From contig JAZDLO010000011.1 of NCBI GenBank assembly GCA_043801935.1, forward strand, positions 1 through 16,773: 16,773 nucleotides of DNA, read 5' to 3'. Origin of the DNA: JAZDLO01 sp043801935. GTDB taxonomy: Bacteria > Actinomycetota > Thermoleophilia > RBG-16-64-13. Each line of letters begins with the position of its first letter. Within the stretch, counting starts at the first letter, position 1. Position numbers and translations under genes: made by a program. The notes beneath the pieces were generated by a model. That model was not told the origin of the DNA and did no database searches. It worked only from the letters and a program-made list of their open reading frames with translations. Shown here piece by piece: positions 6,417 to 13,194 of this stretch.

Positions 6417-6583
6417 GTCGCACGAGTAGGATACAGCCCGGTGCGGACGGAAGACCGATGAATCAGCGCGGAGGAGACATTTCCAGCCTCAGTTCGAACC
6501 GCGAGCCGCTGAACGAGGACTCCACCGCCGGGCACCACGGAAGATGGGGTTTAGACATTCGGCCTAGGCGGGACAGAGAGCCC

Positions 6584-7390
6584 ATGAAGATGATCTGGAA
6601 AGGCGCCATCTCCTTCGGGCTGATCACTATACCGGTGCGCCTCTACCCGGCCACGCAGGAGAGGACCGTCGCCTTCCACCAACTCCACGACAAGGACCGT
6701 GGCCGCATCCACTACACCCGCGTATGCTCCCTGTGCGGTGAAGAGGTGCCTTACGATCATCTGGTCCGCGGGTATGAATACGAAAAAGGGCGGTTCGTCT
6801 CCCTCGACGCCGCCGACCTACTCGCGGTGCGGGCCCGCTCCTCGCGGACGATCGACCTGGTCCAGTTTGTGGACCTGGCCGCCGTCGACCCTATCTACTT
6901 CCAGAAGCCCTATTATCTGGAGCCGGACGAACTGGGACTCAAGCCCTACCAGCTCCTGCGCCAAGCCATGGAAGGCGCGGACAAGGTAGCGGTGGGCAAG
7001 CTGGCCCTGCATGCCAAGGAGCACCTGGTGACCCTGCGCCCCCACGCCGGGATGCTGATCCTCGAGACCATGAACTGGCCGGACGAGATCCGCGAGCCCG
7101 CATTCCCCGTGCTCGAGGCCGACCCCGGCATTCGGCCGCAGGAGCTGGAGATGGCCGAGAGCCTGGTGGAGAGCCTTTCCGCCGAGTGGCGGCCTGAGGA
7201 GTTCCGGGACGAATACCGGGAGGCGCTCCTCGCCCTCATCACCGAGAAAGTCGCGGGGCTACCGGTGGAGGCGCCGGCCGAGGAGGCTCCGGCGGGCGCC
7301 GGCCGGCCCGGCGAGGTGGTCGACTTCCTGGCCGCGCTGCAGGCGTCTATCGAAGCGGCGAAGCAGAGGACGGCGTCAGGCAAGGCCTAG
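6584..7390 (+). CDS. ku: Ku homodimer protein for non-homologous end joining
   Basis: 268 aa from the ATG at 6584. The longer frame from 6401 gives 61 extra residues unlike any Ku, while MKMIWKGAISFGL is the classic bacterial Ku N terminus (the ATG at 6590 is also possible). Ku forms a ring that loads on double-strand DNA ends and recruits the ligase. Visible family elements: WKGAISFGLITIPVRLY, FHQLHDKDRGRIHYTRVC, VPYDHLVRGYEYEKG, PIYFQKPYYLEPDE, LRQAMEGADKVAVGKL, and MLILETMNWPDEIR. The Ku core ends near EKVAG, followed by a short acidic linker and a tail (FLAALQASIEAAKQRTASGKA) of the type that contacts LigD. The 167 bp to the divergent helicase gene contain no convincing promoter; a TTAGACA at 6550-6556 is the best -10 candidate. 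A stand-alone ligase gene lies 1.7 kb downstream on the other strand. Confidence 0.95.
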   Translation: MKMIWKGAISFGLITIPVRLYPATQERTVAFHQLHDKDRGRIHYTRVCSLCGEEVPYDHLVRGYEYEKGRFVSLDAADLLAVRARSSRTIDLVQFVDLAAVDPIYFQKPYYLEPDELGLKPYQLLRQAMEGADKVAVGKLALHAKEHLVTLRPHAGMLILETMNWPDEIREPAFPVLEADPGIRPQELEMAESLVESLSAEWRPEEFRDEYREALLALITEKVAGLPVEAPAEEAPAGAGRPGEVVDFLAALQASIEAAKQRTASGKA

Positions 7391-7395
7391 GCGGA

Positions 7396-7410
7396 GCGCC
7401 CGCCGGGCGC
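7396..7410. terminator. GC hairpin between convergent ku and the SagB-type gene
   Basis: GCGCCC (7396-7401), loop GCC, GGGCGC (7405-7410), 5 bp after the ku stop codon. It is symmetrical and could act on both strands, but lacks a T-run. In high-GC bacteria such hairpins often serve as terminators. Confidence 0.45.
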
Positions 7411-7452
7411 GCCGGGGGGGCTGCCTTCCTCGCATACTGTGATGATGGCGGG

Positions 7453-8193
7453 TCATGGGGACGATGGGCGGCCGATGGGAAGAACATACAGCGGTTCTTC
7501 CTCACGTGCCATGTGCAGAACGTCTTGCACTTCATCGTCGGAGAAGGCCCCCACGGTGACCGCCGCCAGTCCAAGAGCGGTCGCCTGCAAGCACAGGTTC
7601 TGGGCGGCATGGCCGGCCTCCAGGTGAACGTACCGGACGCCTCTCTCGCCGTACCTCTCCGTGGTACGGGAATAGACCGCGCCGATGACGACGACGGCGG
7701 CTCCCTCTCGCACCCAGACTTGGTCGAGACTCGCGTCGGCCAGCCGGGCGCGGGCGTCGCCGGTCGTGCTGAGGATGAGATCATGAGTTGCGGGTCGGTA
7801 GCGATAGACTCCGGGTTCAAGGCCGGCGACCCGGCCGGCCGCCACATAGATCTCCAGCGGATAGGTCCCGCCCGCGGAAGGCGCCGCCCGAGCGCCCTCG
7901 TCGGAAGTGATTCCCTGGGCCGCCCACAGAAGCTGGCCGATCTCTGAGAGAGTCAGCGGTTCGTCGGTGTACTCCCTGACCGAGCGCCGGGCTTTGACCG
8001 CCTGTTCCAAAGATACGGCGCCATCCGTGGCCGGGTCGGGGAGTTCTGCCGTCCGGTCGGGAGAGGCGAGCACTGAGCTCTCGCTGCGCGAGTCGCTGGT
8101 ATCGGTGGTCTCGCCGGCGCAGCAGAGGCTGGCGGATGTGACGAGGAGGAGAACAGGTACGAGAGCCGCTCTGACCGGTCGCGCTCTCTTCAT
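7453..8193 (-). CDS. Exported SagB/ThcOx-type nitroreductase-fold flavoprotein
   Basis: 246 aa. The nitroreductase-fold core starts near residue 62 with AVKARRSVREYTDEPLTLSE, followed by IGQLLWAAQGIT and the SagB hallmark RAAPSAGGTYPLEIYV, then GVYRYRPATH and QNLCLQATALGLAAVTVGAF. These segments bind FMN. The family includes the azoline-oxidising dehydrogenases of thiazole/oxazole peptide pathways and many orphan oxidoreductases. The N terminus (MKRARPVRAALVPVLLLVTSASLCCAG) is a Sec-type signal peptide or membrane anchor, followed by a polar linker; LCC does not fit a lipobox well. Its ATG overlaps the stop of the upstream HIT gene (ATGA), so translation is coupled. No cyclodehydratase or precursor peptide gene is near, so a natural-product role is unlikely. 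Substrate unknown. Confidence 0.87.
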   Translation of the reverse strand: MKRARPVRAALVPVLLLVTSASLCCAGETTDTSDSRSESSVLASPDRTAELPDPATDGAVSLEQAVKARRSVREYTDEPLTLSEIGQLLWAAQGITSDEGARAAPSAGGTYPLEIYVAAGRVAGLEPGVYRYRPATHDLILSTTGDARARLADASLDQVWVREGAAVVVIGAVYSRTTERYGERGVRYVHLEAGHAAQNLCLQATALGLAAVTVGAFSDDEVQDVLHMAREEEPLYVLPIGRPSSP

Positions 8194-8654
8194 GGTCCAC
8201 GTTCCATCTCGAGCGGCCCCGGGGCCGAAGCCAGCATGCCGAGCGCACGCGCTTCGACCGCGGCCCGCACACTCTCCATCTCTTCTTCGCTCGCGTAGCG
8301 GGTGCGTGGCCAGAAGAATCCCTTCAATCCATCACCGCGATTGCGGGGGACGACGTGTACGTGCAGGTGGGGGACGCTCTGGCTGATGCGGTTGTTCATG
8401 GCCACGAAAGTGCCTTGGGCTTCCATGGCCCCCTCGACCGCCCGGGCGAGCAGTTGCACCTCGGCGAAGAAAGGGCCGAGCAAGTCCGGGGGGACAACGG
8501 CGAGGGTCTCGATGTGGCGGCGCGGGACCACCAAGCAGTGCCCGGGGAAGAGCGGCCGGTGGTCGAGGAACGCGAAGGCCACCTCGCTCTGGTAGACCAC
8601 CGGGGTGGCTACCTGTCCCTGGATCATTCTGCAAAAAAGGCAGGTATCCGGCAT
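8190..8654 (-). CDS. HIT-family nucleotide hydrolase/transferase
   Basis: 154 aa from the ATG at 8654. The frame is open to 8720, but MPDTCLFCRMIQGQV is the standard HIT N terminus. The catalytic histidine triad HLHVHVV is at residues 96-102, and the C-x-x-C pair (CLFC, 5-8) is the zinc-binding type seen in many prokaryotic HIT proteins. FPGHCLVVPRRHIETL and VAMNNRISQSVPHLHVHV are family core segments. HIT proteins hydrolyse or transfer nucleoside monophosphates from substrates such as adenosine phosphoramidates or dinucleoside polyphosphates in the cytoplasm. The stop overlaps the SagB-type gene start by 4 nt. It is divergently placed from a membrane protein gene; the shared 89-bp gap holds TATACT (8707-8712), a possible -10. 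Confidence 0.93.
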   Translation of the reverse strand: MPDTCLFCRMIQGQVATPVVYQSEVAFAFLDHRPLFPGHCLVVPRRHIETLAVVPPDLLGPFFAEVQLLARAVEGAMEAQGTFVAMNNRISQSVPHLHVHVVPRNRGDGLKGFFWPRTRYASEEEMESVRAAVEARALGMLASAPGPLEMERGP

Positions 8655-8743
8655 GGGAGCGGGACCTCGGACATTCTTGAGCAAAGGATGGGAGTGATGG
8701 GGCAAGTATACTAAGAGCAAAGGCTCGGCGAGGAGGGCGGTGC

Positions 8744-9070
8744 GTGGACGATCGCGTTGAAGGTGGTCCCGTTCGTGACCCGACCGAGCCTCCGGCGCCG
8801 GGGCGGGGGGTCAACCTGGCGCTCCGTTATCTGGGGATCATCCTGCCGCTTGTGGTGACGTATTGGCTCGGCCTGTGGCTTGGCCTGAGTTGGGGAAGTC
8901 TCGCCGGGATGCAGGCGATCATCGCTTTCGGCGCCGCCTTGTGGATCGGGTTCGCGGCGGTGCTGGGGTTACGACGCGATTGGGCCGGGGTGGGCGCGAT
9001 CACCGTCTTCTACGTGTTGGTCGATGCGTGGCTGTGGCTGCCCGCCCTGGGGGTGCTGCACTTCGACTAG
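8744..9070 (+). CDS. Small integral membrane protein with three predicted helices, unknown function
   Basis: 108 aa from a GTG start with GAGGAGGG about 6 nt upstream. After a polar, proline-rich N terminus come three hydrophobic segments: about 25-48 (ALRYLGIILPLVVTYWLGLW), 55-75 (GMQAIIAFGAALWIGFAAVL) and 84-103 (GAITVFYVLVDAWLWLPALG), with a short RRDW loop between the second and third. The tryptophan-rich interface suggests an inner-membrane protein. I do not recognise a family. It converges on the ligase gene with a 33-bp gap and no visible terminator. Confidence 0.75.
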   Translation: MDDRVEGGPVRDPTEPPAPGRGVNLALRYLGIILPLVVTYWLGLWLGLSWGSLAGMQAIIAFGAALWIGFAAVLGLRRDWAGVGAITVFYVLVDAWLWLPALGVLHFD

Positions 9071-9103
9071 AAGCGCGGCACAACAACCAGGCCCGTGTAC
9101 CGG

Positions 9104-10297
9104 TCACGCCTGTGCTTGCCGCAGCGCCTCGATGAGCGCCGGTCCCCTGGGGCGCTCGAGCTGGTCCAAAGTACAGTCGCGGGGATCCTTGTCCGGGCGC
9201 CAGCGCTCGAAGCGGGTGGCGTGGCGGAAGCGGTCGCCGGTGAGCTGGTCGTAGCTCACCTCGACCACCAGGATCGGCCGGACGGCGACGAAATCGGGGT
9301 CTTTGTCGCTGCTCCAGCGACTGGGAGCGCCGGGGTGGCGCGCGTGTTCGCCGAAGCCGGCCGTGACGGGGTCGCCGGGCCCTGGCTGGAGGGGCCGCAA
9401 CGCCTCGAGCAGGACTGCCGACTCCGCGTCACTGAACGACGAGCAGTGCCCGATGAAATGAAGCTCACCCCCCCGGTTGTACAGGCCGAGAAGAAGGGAG
9501 CCGATCCGGCCACCGTCTTTGCGCAGCCGGTAGCCGCCCACCACGCAGTCAACGGTGCGCCGGTGCTTGACCTTGATCATCTCCCGCCGGCCCTCGGCGT
9601 AGGGACGATCGAGGGCTTTGGCCACGATACCGTCGAAACCGGCCGGCTCGAACTCGTGAAACCAGCGGCGGGCGACCTCCACATCGGTGGTGCTGGGGGA
9701 GAGGACCCAGGGCGACTCCTGGGTCGAGCCGGGGTCGCGGTCCGGGCCGGCCGGCCGTTCGGGGCCGGATTCGGCGCCGAGCTCGGCCGCCAGTCGTTCG
9801 AGCGCGAGGCGGCGTCCCGAGAACTGTGTCGGTCGAAGATCGTCTCCACGGAGCGCGAGCAGATCGAAGAGGGCGAGCAGGGCTGGGGTGTCGTGAGCCA
9901 GAAGCCTGACCCGGCTCTCCGCGGGATGGATGCGATTCTGTAGGGCATCGAAGTCGAGCCTGCCGTCGATGACGACGATCACTTCCCCATCGACGACCGT
10001 ACCCGACGGCAGGTGGGCGAGAGCCGGTGCCAGCTCGGGGAAATAGCGGAGAAGCGGCTTGGCGTTGCGGCTGTCCAGACGGGGGTCGCGGCCCCCGTCA
10101 CCGGCGCCCCCGATCCCCCCATCGAGGCCGACGCTCCAGATCACCACCCGGAAACCGTCCCATTTGGGTTCGTAGGCCCACCCGGGAGGCGGAGGTAGCT
10201 CGTCGGCTACCTCCGCCTCCATGGGGACGATGGGCGGCGGGAACGGCCAGTCAGCCACAGCGCCGGCCCCGCCCTGCATCAGTCGCTCGGCATTCAA
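9104..10297 (-). CDS. ATP-dependent DNA ligase, stand-alone (LigC-like)
   Basis: 397 aa, start uncertain: ATG 10297, ATG 10279 and a GTG near 10258 are in frame, and none has a strong ribosome binding site. The family segment PPPIVPMEAEVADELP argues for one of these upstream starts. Motif I EPKWDGFR holds the AMP-accepting lysine (about 45). Then come SRNAKPLLRYFPEL, motif III VVDGEVIVV (about 101-109), motif IV GFDGIVAK and motif V MIKVKHRRTVD (about 240-250). The OB-fold domain follows (GSLLLGLYNRGGELHFIGHCSS to FRHATRFERWRPDKDP). There is no polymerase or 3'-phosphoesterase domain, so it is not full LigD. A glycine-rich insert (56-70) and a disordered linker (174-203) are unusual. It probably works with Ku in end joining or with base-excision repair. 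It starts 39 nt after the polyferredoxin stop and may share its transcript. Confidence 0.92.
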   Translation of the reverse strand: MNAERLMQGGAGAVADWPFPPPIVPMEAEVADELPPPPGWAYEPKWDGFRVVIWSVGLDGGIGGAGDGGRDPRLDSRNAKPLLRYFPELAPALAHLPSGTVVDGEVIVVIDGRLDFDALQNRIHPAESRVRLLAHDTPALLALFDLLALRGDDLRPTQFSGRRLALERLAAELGAESGPERPAGPDRDPGSTQESPWVLSPSTTDVEVARRWFHEFEPAGFDGIVAKALDRPYAEGRREMIKVKHRRTVDCVVGGYRLRKDGGRIGSLLLGLYNRGGELHFIGHCSSFSDAESAVLLEALRPLQPGPGDPVTAGFGEHARHPGAPSRWSSDKDPDFVAVRPILVVEVSYDQLTGDRFRHATRFERWRPDKDPRDCTLDQLERPRGPALIEALRQAQA

Positions 10298-10336
10298 GAT
10301 GGGGAGGTGGTCGCACCGGTTGTCGTCGATTCGGCC

Positions 10337-11998
10337 TCACCTCGAGAGGGCTCCGGTCTGTTCCGCGGAGCGTACGCGGATCGCCGCCTCGTTCGCCACC
10401 GGGCACTTGTACTCGCAGATGCCGCAGCCGATGCAGCGCTCGGGGACCACGTAGGGGAGCTTGACGATGGCCCCAGCGGCGTTCGCCCCGGTGCCCTGTA
10501 CGGCGCGGGTGCCCTGACCGGCGCCGACACCTTGGCCGCCGACGGTCACTGTCTCGAAGACGATGGCTTTTTCGGGGGTGGGGCAGAGTTCCTCGCAAAC
10601 AAGACAGTCGCGGTCCTCCGACCAGGGAATGCAGGTGTTGCGATCGATGTAGGCCCGGCCAATGACCTTGAGGCGCTTCTCATCGAGGGTCAGCTTCCGG
10701 ATGGCCTGCGTCGGACAGACCTTGCCGCACTCGTTGCAGCTCCAGTCGCAGTAGCCGCGGCGGAAGTCCATCTGGGGCGTGAAGAACCCCTCGATGCCGG
10801 CGTCGAAGACGGCCGGCTGGATGACGTTGGTGGGACAGACCTTCATGCACTGGGCACAGCGGGCGCAGGTGGCCATGAAGTCCAGCTCGGTACGAGCGCC
10901 CGGCGGACGGATCAGATGCACGTTACGTTGGACACGACCCAGTCCCGTGAAAAGGAAGAAGCCCCCGACGAACGCGAGGCCGCCCGCCTGGAGGAGAGCG
11001 CGGCGGCTGGGGTCGTGGACGTGCTGCTTACGGGGTTTGCGGCCCCAGCGGATGGCGCCGCGCGTGCACGCGTCGGCACACTCCAGTCCCAACTGACAGC
11101 GGGAGCAGTCGGTGGAGCGGCCGCCATCTCGGACGGCGTCCATGGGACAGACGGCCACGCAGGCTTCGCAGGTAGAGCAGGCGCGCTCGTCCACTACCCG
11201 GCCGTAGATGGCACCCCGGCCTACCAGGCCCAGCAGGGCGCCCAGCGGGCAGAGGTGACGGCACCACAGCCGGCGTTCGACGAACGAGATGGCGAGGACA
11301 CCGACGAACATCCCCAGCATGATCAACTGGAGCTTGTACGCTAGGCCGTCGGCGAAGACGAGGCGGCCGGTGAGGACGTCGTTGACCCGGTCGACGCCGC
11401 CGCGCAGCGGCGGCGCCAGGTAGAGGACGTCGCCGGCCAGCCGCAGCCCTCGATCGACCGCTGGATAGACAAGCGTCGTCGCGGTGCGGGTGAAGATCGA
11501 GAGCGGGTCGAACACGAGGAACACCGCGCTGCCGAACACGATGAGGAACAGGACCGATACCAGCCCGAAGAGGGGCACCTTCCGCAGTATCTTACGGGCT
11601 CGCGGCCCGGGGTGGCGCTCGCGCCGCGGCCCGAACAACTCCACCATGAAGCCCAGTGGGCACACGTACCCGCAGAACGCCCGGCCGATGATAAGCGGGC
11701 TCAGTAATACCGGGATGGCGAGGACCAGCTCCCACTTGATGACCCCGTTGGTCACCGAGTTGATGGCCAGCAGCGGGTCGGAGAGCAGGAACCCGCCCAG
11801 GAAGATGGTACCCAGGGGCCAGACGGTCAGGGTCAGGAGAACGAGGAAGAGGGCAAGGAAAAGGATTTGAAATACCCGCCTGTAGCGGTGCACACTCCGG
11901 GGACGGCTCTCGGCTCGTGACTCCCCGGATCTCCGGACGGGGGGTGGCACGTCCTCTGTATCGGGGGACGGATCGAGGGGGACCCCGGCCGCTGCCAT
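10337..11998 (-). CDS. Membrane polyferredoxin, NapH-like and NapG-like fusion, eight Cys-rich sites
   Basis: 553 aa. An arginine-rich N terminus precedes four membrane helices (about 43-72, 89-107, 141-164, 222-241). The paired CxxxCP sites CGYVCPLG (109-116) and CRHLCPLG (246-253) are the hallmark of NapH/RdxA/NosR-type proteins. Cysteine clusters follow at 274-284, 298-311, 378-388, 417-428, 456-472 and 522-532, mostly CxxCxxCxxxCP-type [4Fe-4S] binding. At 331-354 SRRALLQAGGLAFVGGFFLF looks like a Tat signal peptide now lying inside the chain, marking a fusion of a NapH-like N half with a NapG-like C half. A Gly/Ala-rich linker (486-511) precedes the last cluster. It likely passes electrons between the quinone pool and an extracytoplasmic or cytoplasmic partner. 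The start overlaps the DUF362 gene stop by 1 nt (TGATG). Confidence 0.9.
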   Translation of the reverse strand: MAAAGVPLDPSPDTEDVPPPVRRSGESRAESRPRSVHRYRRVFQILFLALFLVLLTLTVWPLGTIFLGGFLLSDPLLAINSVTNGVIKWELVLAIPVLLSPLIIGRAFCGYVCPLGFMVELFGPRRERHPGPRARKILRKVPLFGLVSVLFLIVFGSAVFLVFDPLSIFTRTATTLVYPAVDRGLRLAGDVLYLAPPLRGGVDRVNDVLTGRLVFADGLAYKLQLIMLGMFVGVLAISFVERRLWCRHLCPLGALLGLVGRGAIYGRVVDERACSTCEACVAVCPMDAVRDGGRSTDCSRCQLGLECADACTRGAIRWGRKPRKQHVHDPSRRALLQAGGLAFVGGFFLFTGLGRVQRNVHLIRPPGARTELDFMATCARCAQCMKVCPTNVIQPAVFDAGIEGFFTPQMDFRRGYCDWSCNECGKVCPTQAIRKLTLDEKRLKVIGRAYIDRNTCIPWSEDRDCLVCEELCPTPEKAIVFETVTVGGQGVGAGQGTRAVQGTGANAAGAIVKLPYVVPERCIGCGICEYKCPVANEAAIRVRSAEQTGALSR

Positions 11999-13068
11999 CA
12001 GGCGGTCCCCTCGGAGATCGTGAGCCTGCCGAGGTCGATCTCACCTAGGCCCCTGTCGGCCGCTTCCACGAGCGAGGAAAGGTCGGTGGGCTTCCATCCC
12101 ATGATCGTGGCGCCGTAGGCGTCGACGGCCACCTGGCCGGTCCCGGCGACGACGGTCTTGGGCATCTGCACGTCGTTCAGGTTACCGCCGGTGGGGCCGT
12201 TGCGGACAAGGATGCGGTAGGCGTCGAGGATCACGAGGTGCGGTTTGACCCGGGTGTTCACGTCGGTGATCTTCTGGGCGAAGTCGATATGGATCTGGCC
12301 GCGGGGATCGCCCATGATGCCCATGAGGTTCTTCATGGCCAGAGTGAGCCCGGCCATACCGTGAGTCTTGCCGATGGGGACGTTGATGAACGTGTCGGCT
12401 TCGAGGGCATCGGTCACCAGGGGCCAGGAGGTGACGGCCCTGCCTTCGGGGATCTCCACTCTTTCGAAATTACGGTTGCTGAGATACTTGAGCTTGCCTC
12501 CACTCTCCTCGACCGCCTGAGTCAAGCCCGACTCGCGGAAGGCGGCTCGGGGCGAGCTGGTCGGATTATCGAGGACGGTGACCTGAGCTGCGCCGGCTTC
12601 CAGGCACATCCGGACGATCGTAGCGATCACGAGCGGGTTCGTCGTCGTGGCATACTCGGGGGGCCGTCCGGTGAGCACGTTCGGTTTGACGACCACCTTC
12701 GCGTCACGTTTGACGAAGCGCTCCATGCCGCCCAGCTGAGCGACGGCCGCGCGCACGTTCTTGTCCGGGAAGTCGCCTCGGATGACCGCCAGATCGGGCG
12801 TGGGAGCGCCGGTCGTGGTGGTCGTGCCCAACTCGGTGGTGGAGGTCGATACGCTGCCGGTCGGGACGCTGCCGGTCGTAGCCGTAGTCGCGCCGGACTC
12901 GGTGGTTCCCGCGGTTCCGCTGCTTGCGGCCTCGTCGCCCTCGAGTCGACCCTGGGACTCCGACCAGCGCAGAGCTCGAGCGCAGCCGGACAGGGTGGGA
13001 GCCAGTCCGGCCACCATAAGCCATCGACCGGTGGACAGGAGGAAGGTTCTGCGATCCATCTGCCGCAT
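11998..13068 (-). CDS. DUF362 domain protein, Tat-exported lipoprotein
   Basis: 356 aa. The N terminus MDRRTFLLSTGRWLMVAGL (from residue 4) is a twin-arginine signal and LSGC (26-29) a lipobox, so the product is probably a folded, lipid-anchored extracytoplasmic protein. A Thr/Ser/Gly-rich spacer (about 47-88, including TTTTTGAP) tethers the domain. The DUF362 core runs from about 92: AVAQLGGMERFVKRDAKVVVKPNVLTG, VTVLDNPTSSPRAAFRESGL, FINVPIGKTHGMAGLTLAMKNLMGIM, and PHLVILDAYRILVRNGPTGG. DUF362 domains often occur fused or next to ferredoxin domains; here the ferredoxin partner is the overlapping downstream gene. This copy has no Fe-S motif of its own. The biochemical role of the family is not settled. 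Transcription may be leaderless (see the -10 element). Confidence 0.9.
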   Translation of the reverse strand: MRQMDRRTFLLSTGRWLMVAGLAPTLSGCARALRWSESQGRLEGDEAASSGTAGTTESGATTATTGSVPTGSVSTSTTELGTTTTTGAPTPDLAVIRGDFPDKNVRAAVAQLGGMERFVKRDAKVVVKPNVLTGRPPEYATTTNPLVIATIVRMCLEAGAAQVTVLDNPTSSPRAAFRESGLTQAVEESGGKLKYLSNRNFERVEIPEGRAVTSWPLVTDALEADTFINVPIGKTHGMAGLTLAMKNLMGIMGDPRGQIHIDFAQKITDVNTRVKPHLVILDAYRILVRNGPTGGNLNDVQMPKTVVAGTGQVAVDAYGATIMGWKPTDLSSLVEAADRGLGEIDLGRLTISEGTA

Positions 13069-13080
13069 GGCGGCAGTCTA
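13060..13080 (-). promoter_or_regulatory. Putative leaderless promoter and operator at the DUF362 gene start
   Basis: On the minus strand the extended -10 TGCTAGACT ends at 13075, leaving six bases before the ATG (13068). Transcription should therefore start at or next to the start codon, and no ribosome binding site is present. CTGCCGCATGGCGGCAG (13060-13076) is a perfect 7-3-7 inverted repeat covering the start codon and touching the -10. It could be an operator or a 5'-end hairpin. A clear -35 is not visible. Confidence 0.45.
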
Positions 13081-13167
13081 GCAGGAAAGGCAGCGAGCGA
13101 TAGACGACGGAGGCAGAGACCGGTGGAGGTTTGCCGCCCAAGGGCGCCCGGTTTCGATATCGGCTCG

Positions 13168-13184
13168 AGGGGAGAAATACCCCT
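13168..13184. promoter_or_regulatory. AGGGG-N7-CCCCT inverted repeat upstream of the molybdoenzyme gene
   Basis: AGGGG (13168-13172) and CCCCT (13180-13184) flank GAGAAAT-like sequence, 10 bp before the ATG at 13195. It could be a protein binding site in the 126-bp divergent gap or a leader hairpin that affects translation. The repeat is seen directly; its function is unproven. Confidence 0.35.
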
Positions 13185-13194
13185 AAAGGCATCG

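Noticed and set aside
6492..6499. GTTCGAAC palindrome in the helicase-ku gap as a LexA/SOS box
   Set aside because: Actinobacterial LexA boxes have the order CGAAC-N4-GTTCG; this 8-bp palindrome has the halves in the opposite order and no spacer.
6401..6583. 61-residue N-terminal extension of Ku
   Set aside because: It is unlike any Ku N terminus and overlaps the divergent helicase start; the family start MKMIWKGAIS is at 6584.
9095..9943. 282-codon plus-strand ORF opposite the ligase gene
   Set aside because: The opposite strand carries all ligase motifs; this frame shows none and has no ribosome binding site.
10307..11344. 345-codon plus-strand ORF
   Set aside because: It is the complement of the polyferredoxin, whose eight Cys clusters are unmistakable. 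The shadow has no domain motif and only biased Ala/Gly/Asp composition typical of GC-rich antisense frames.
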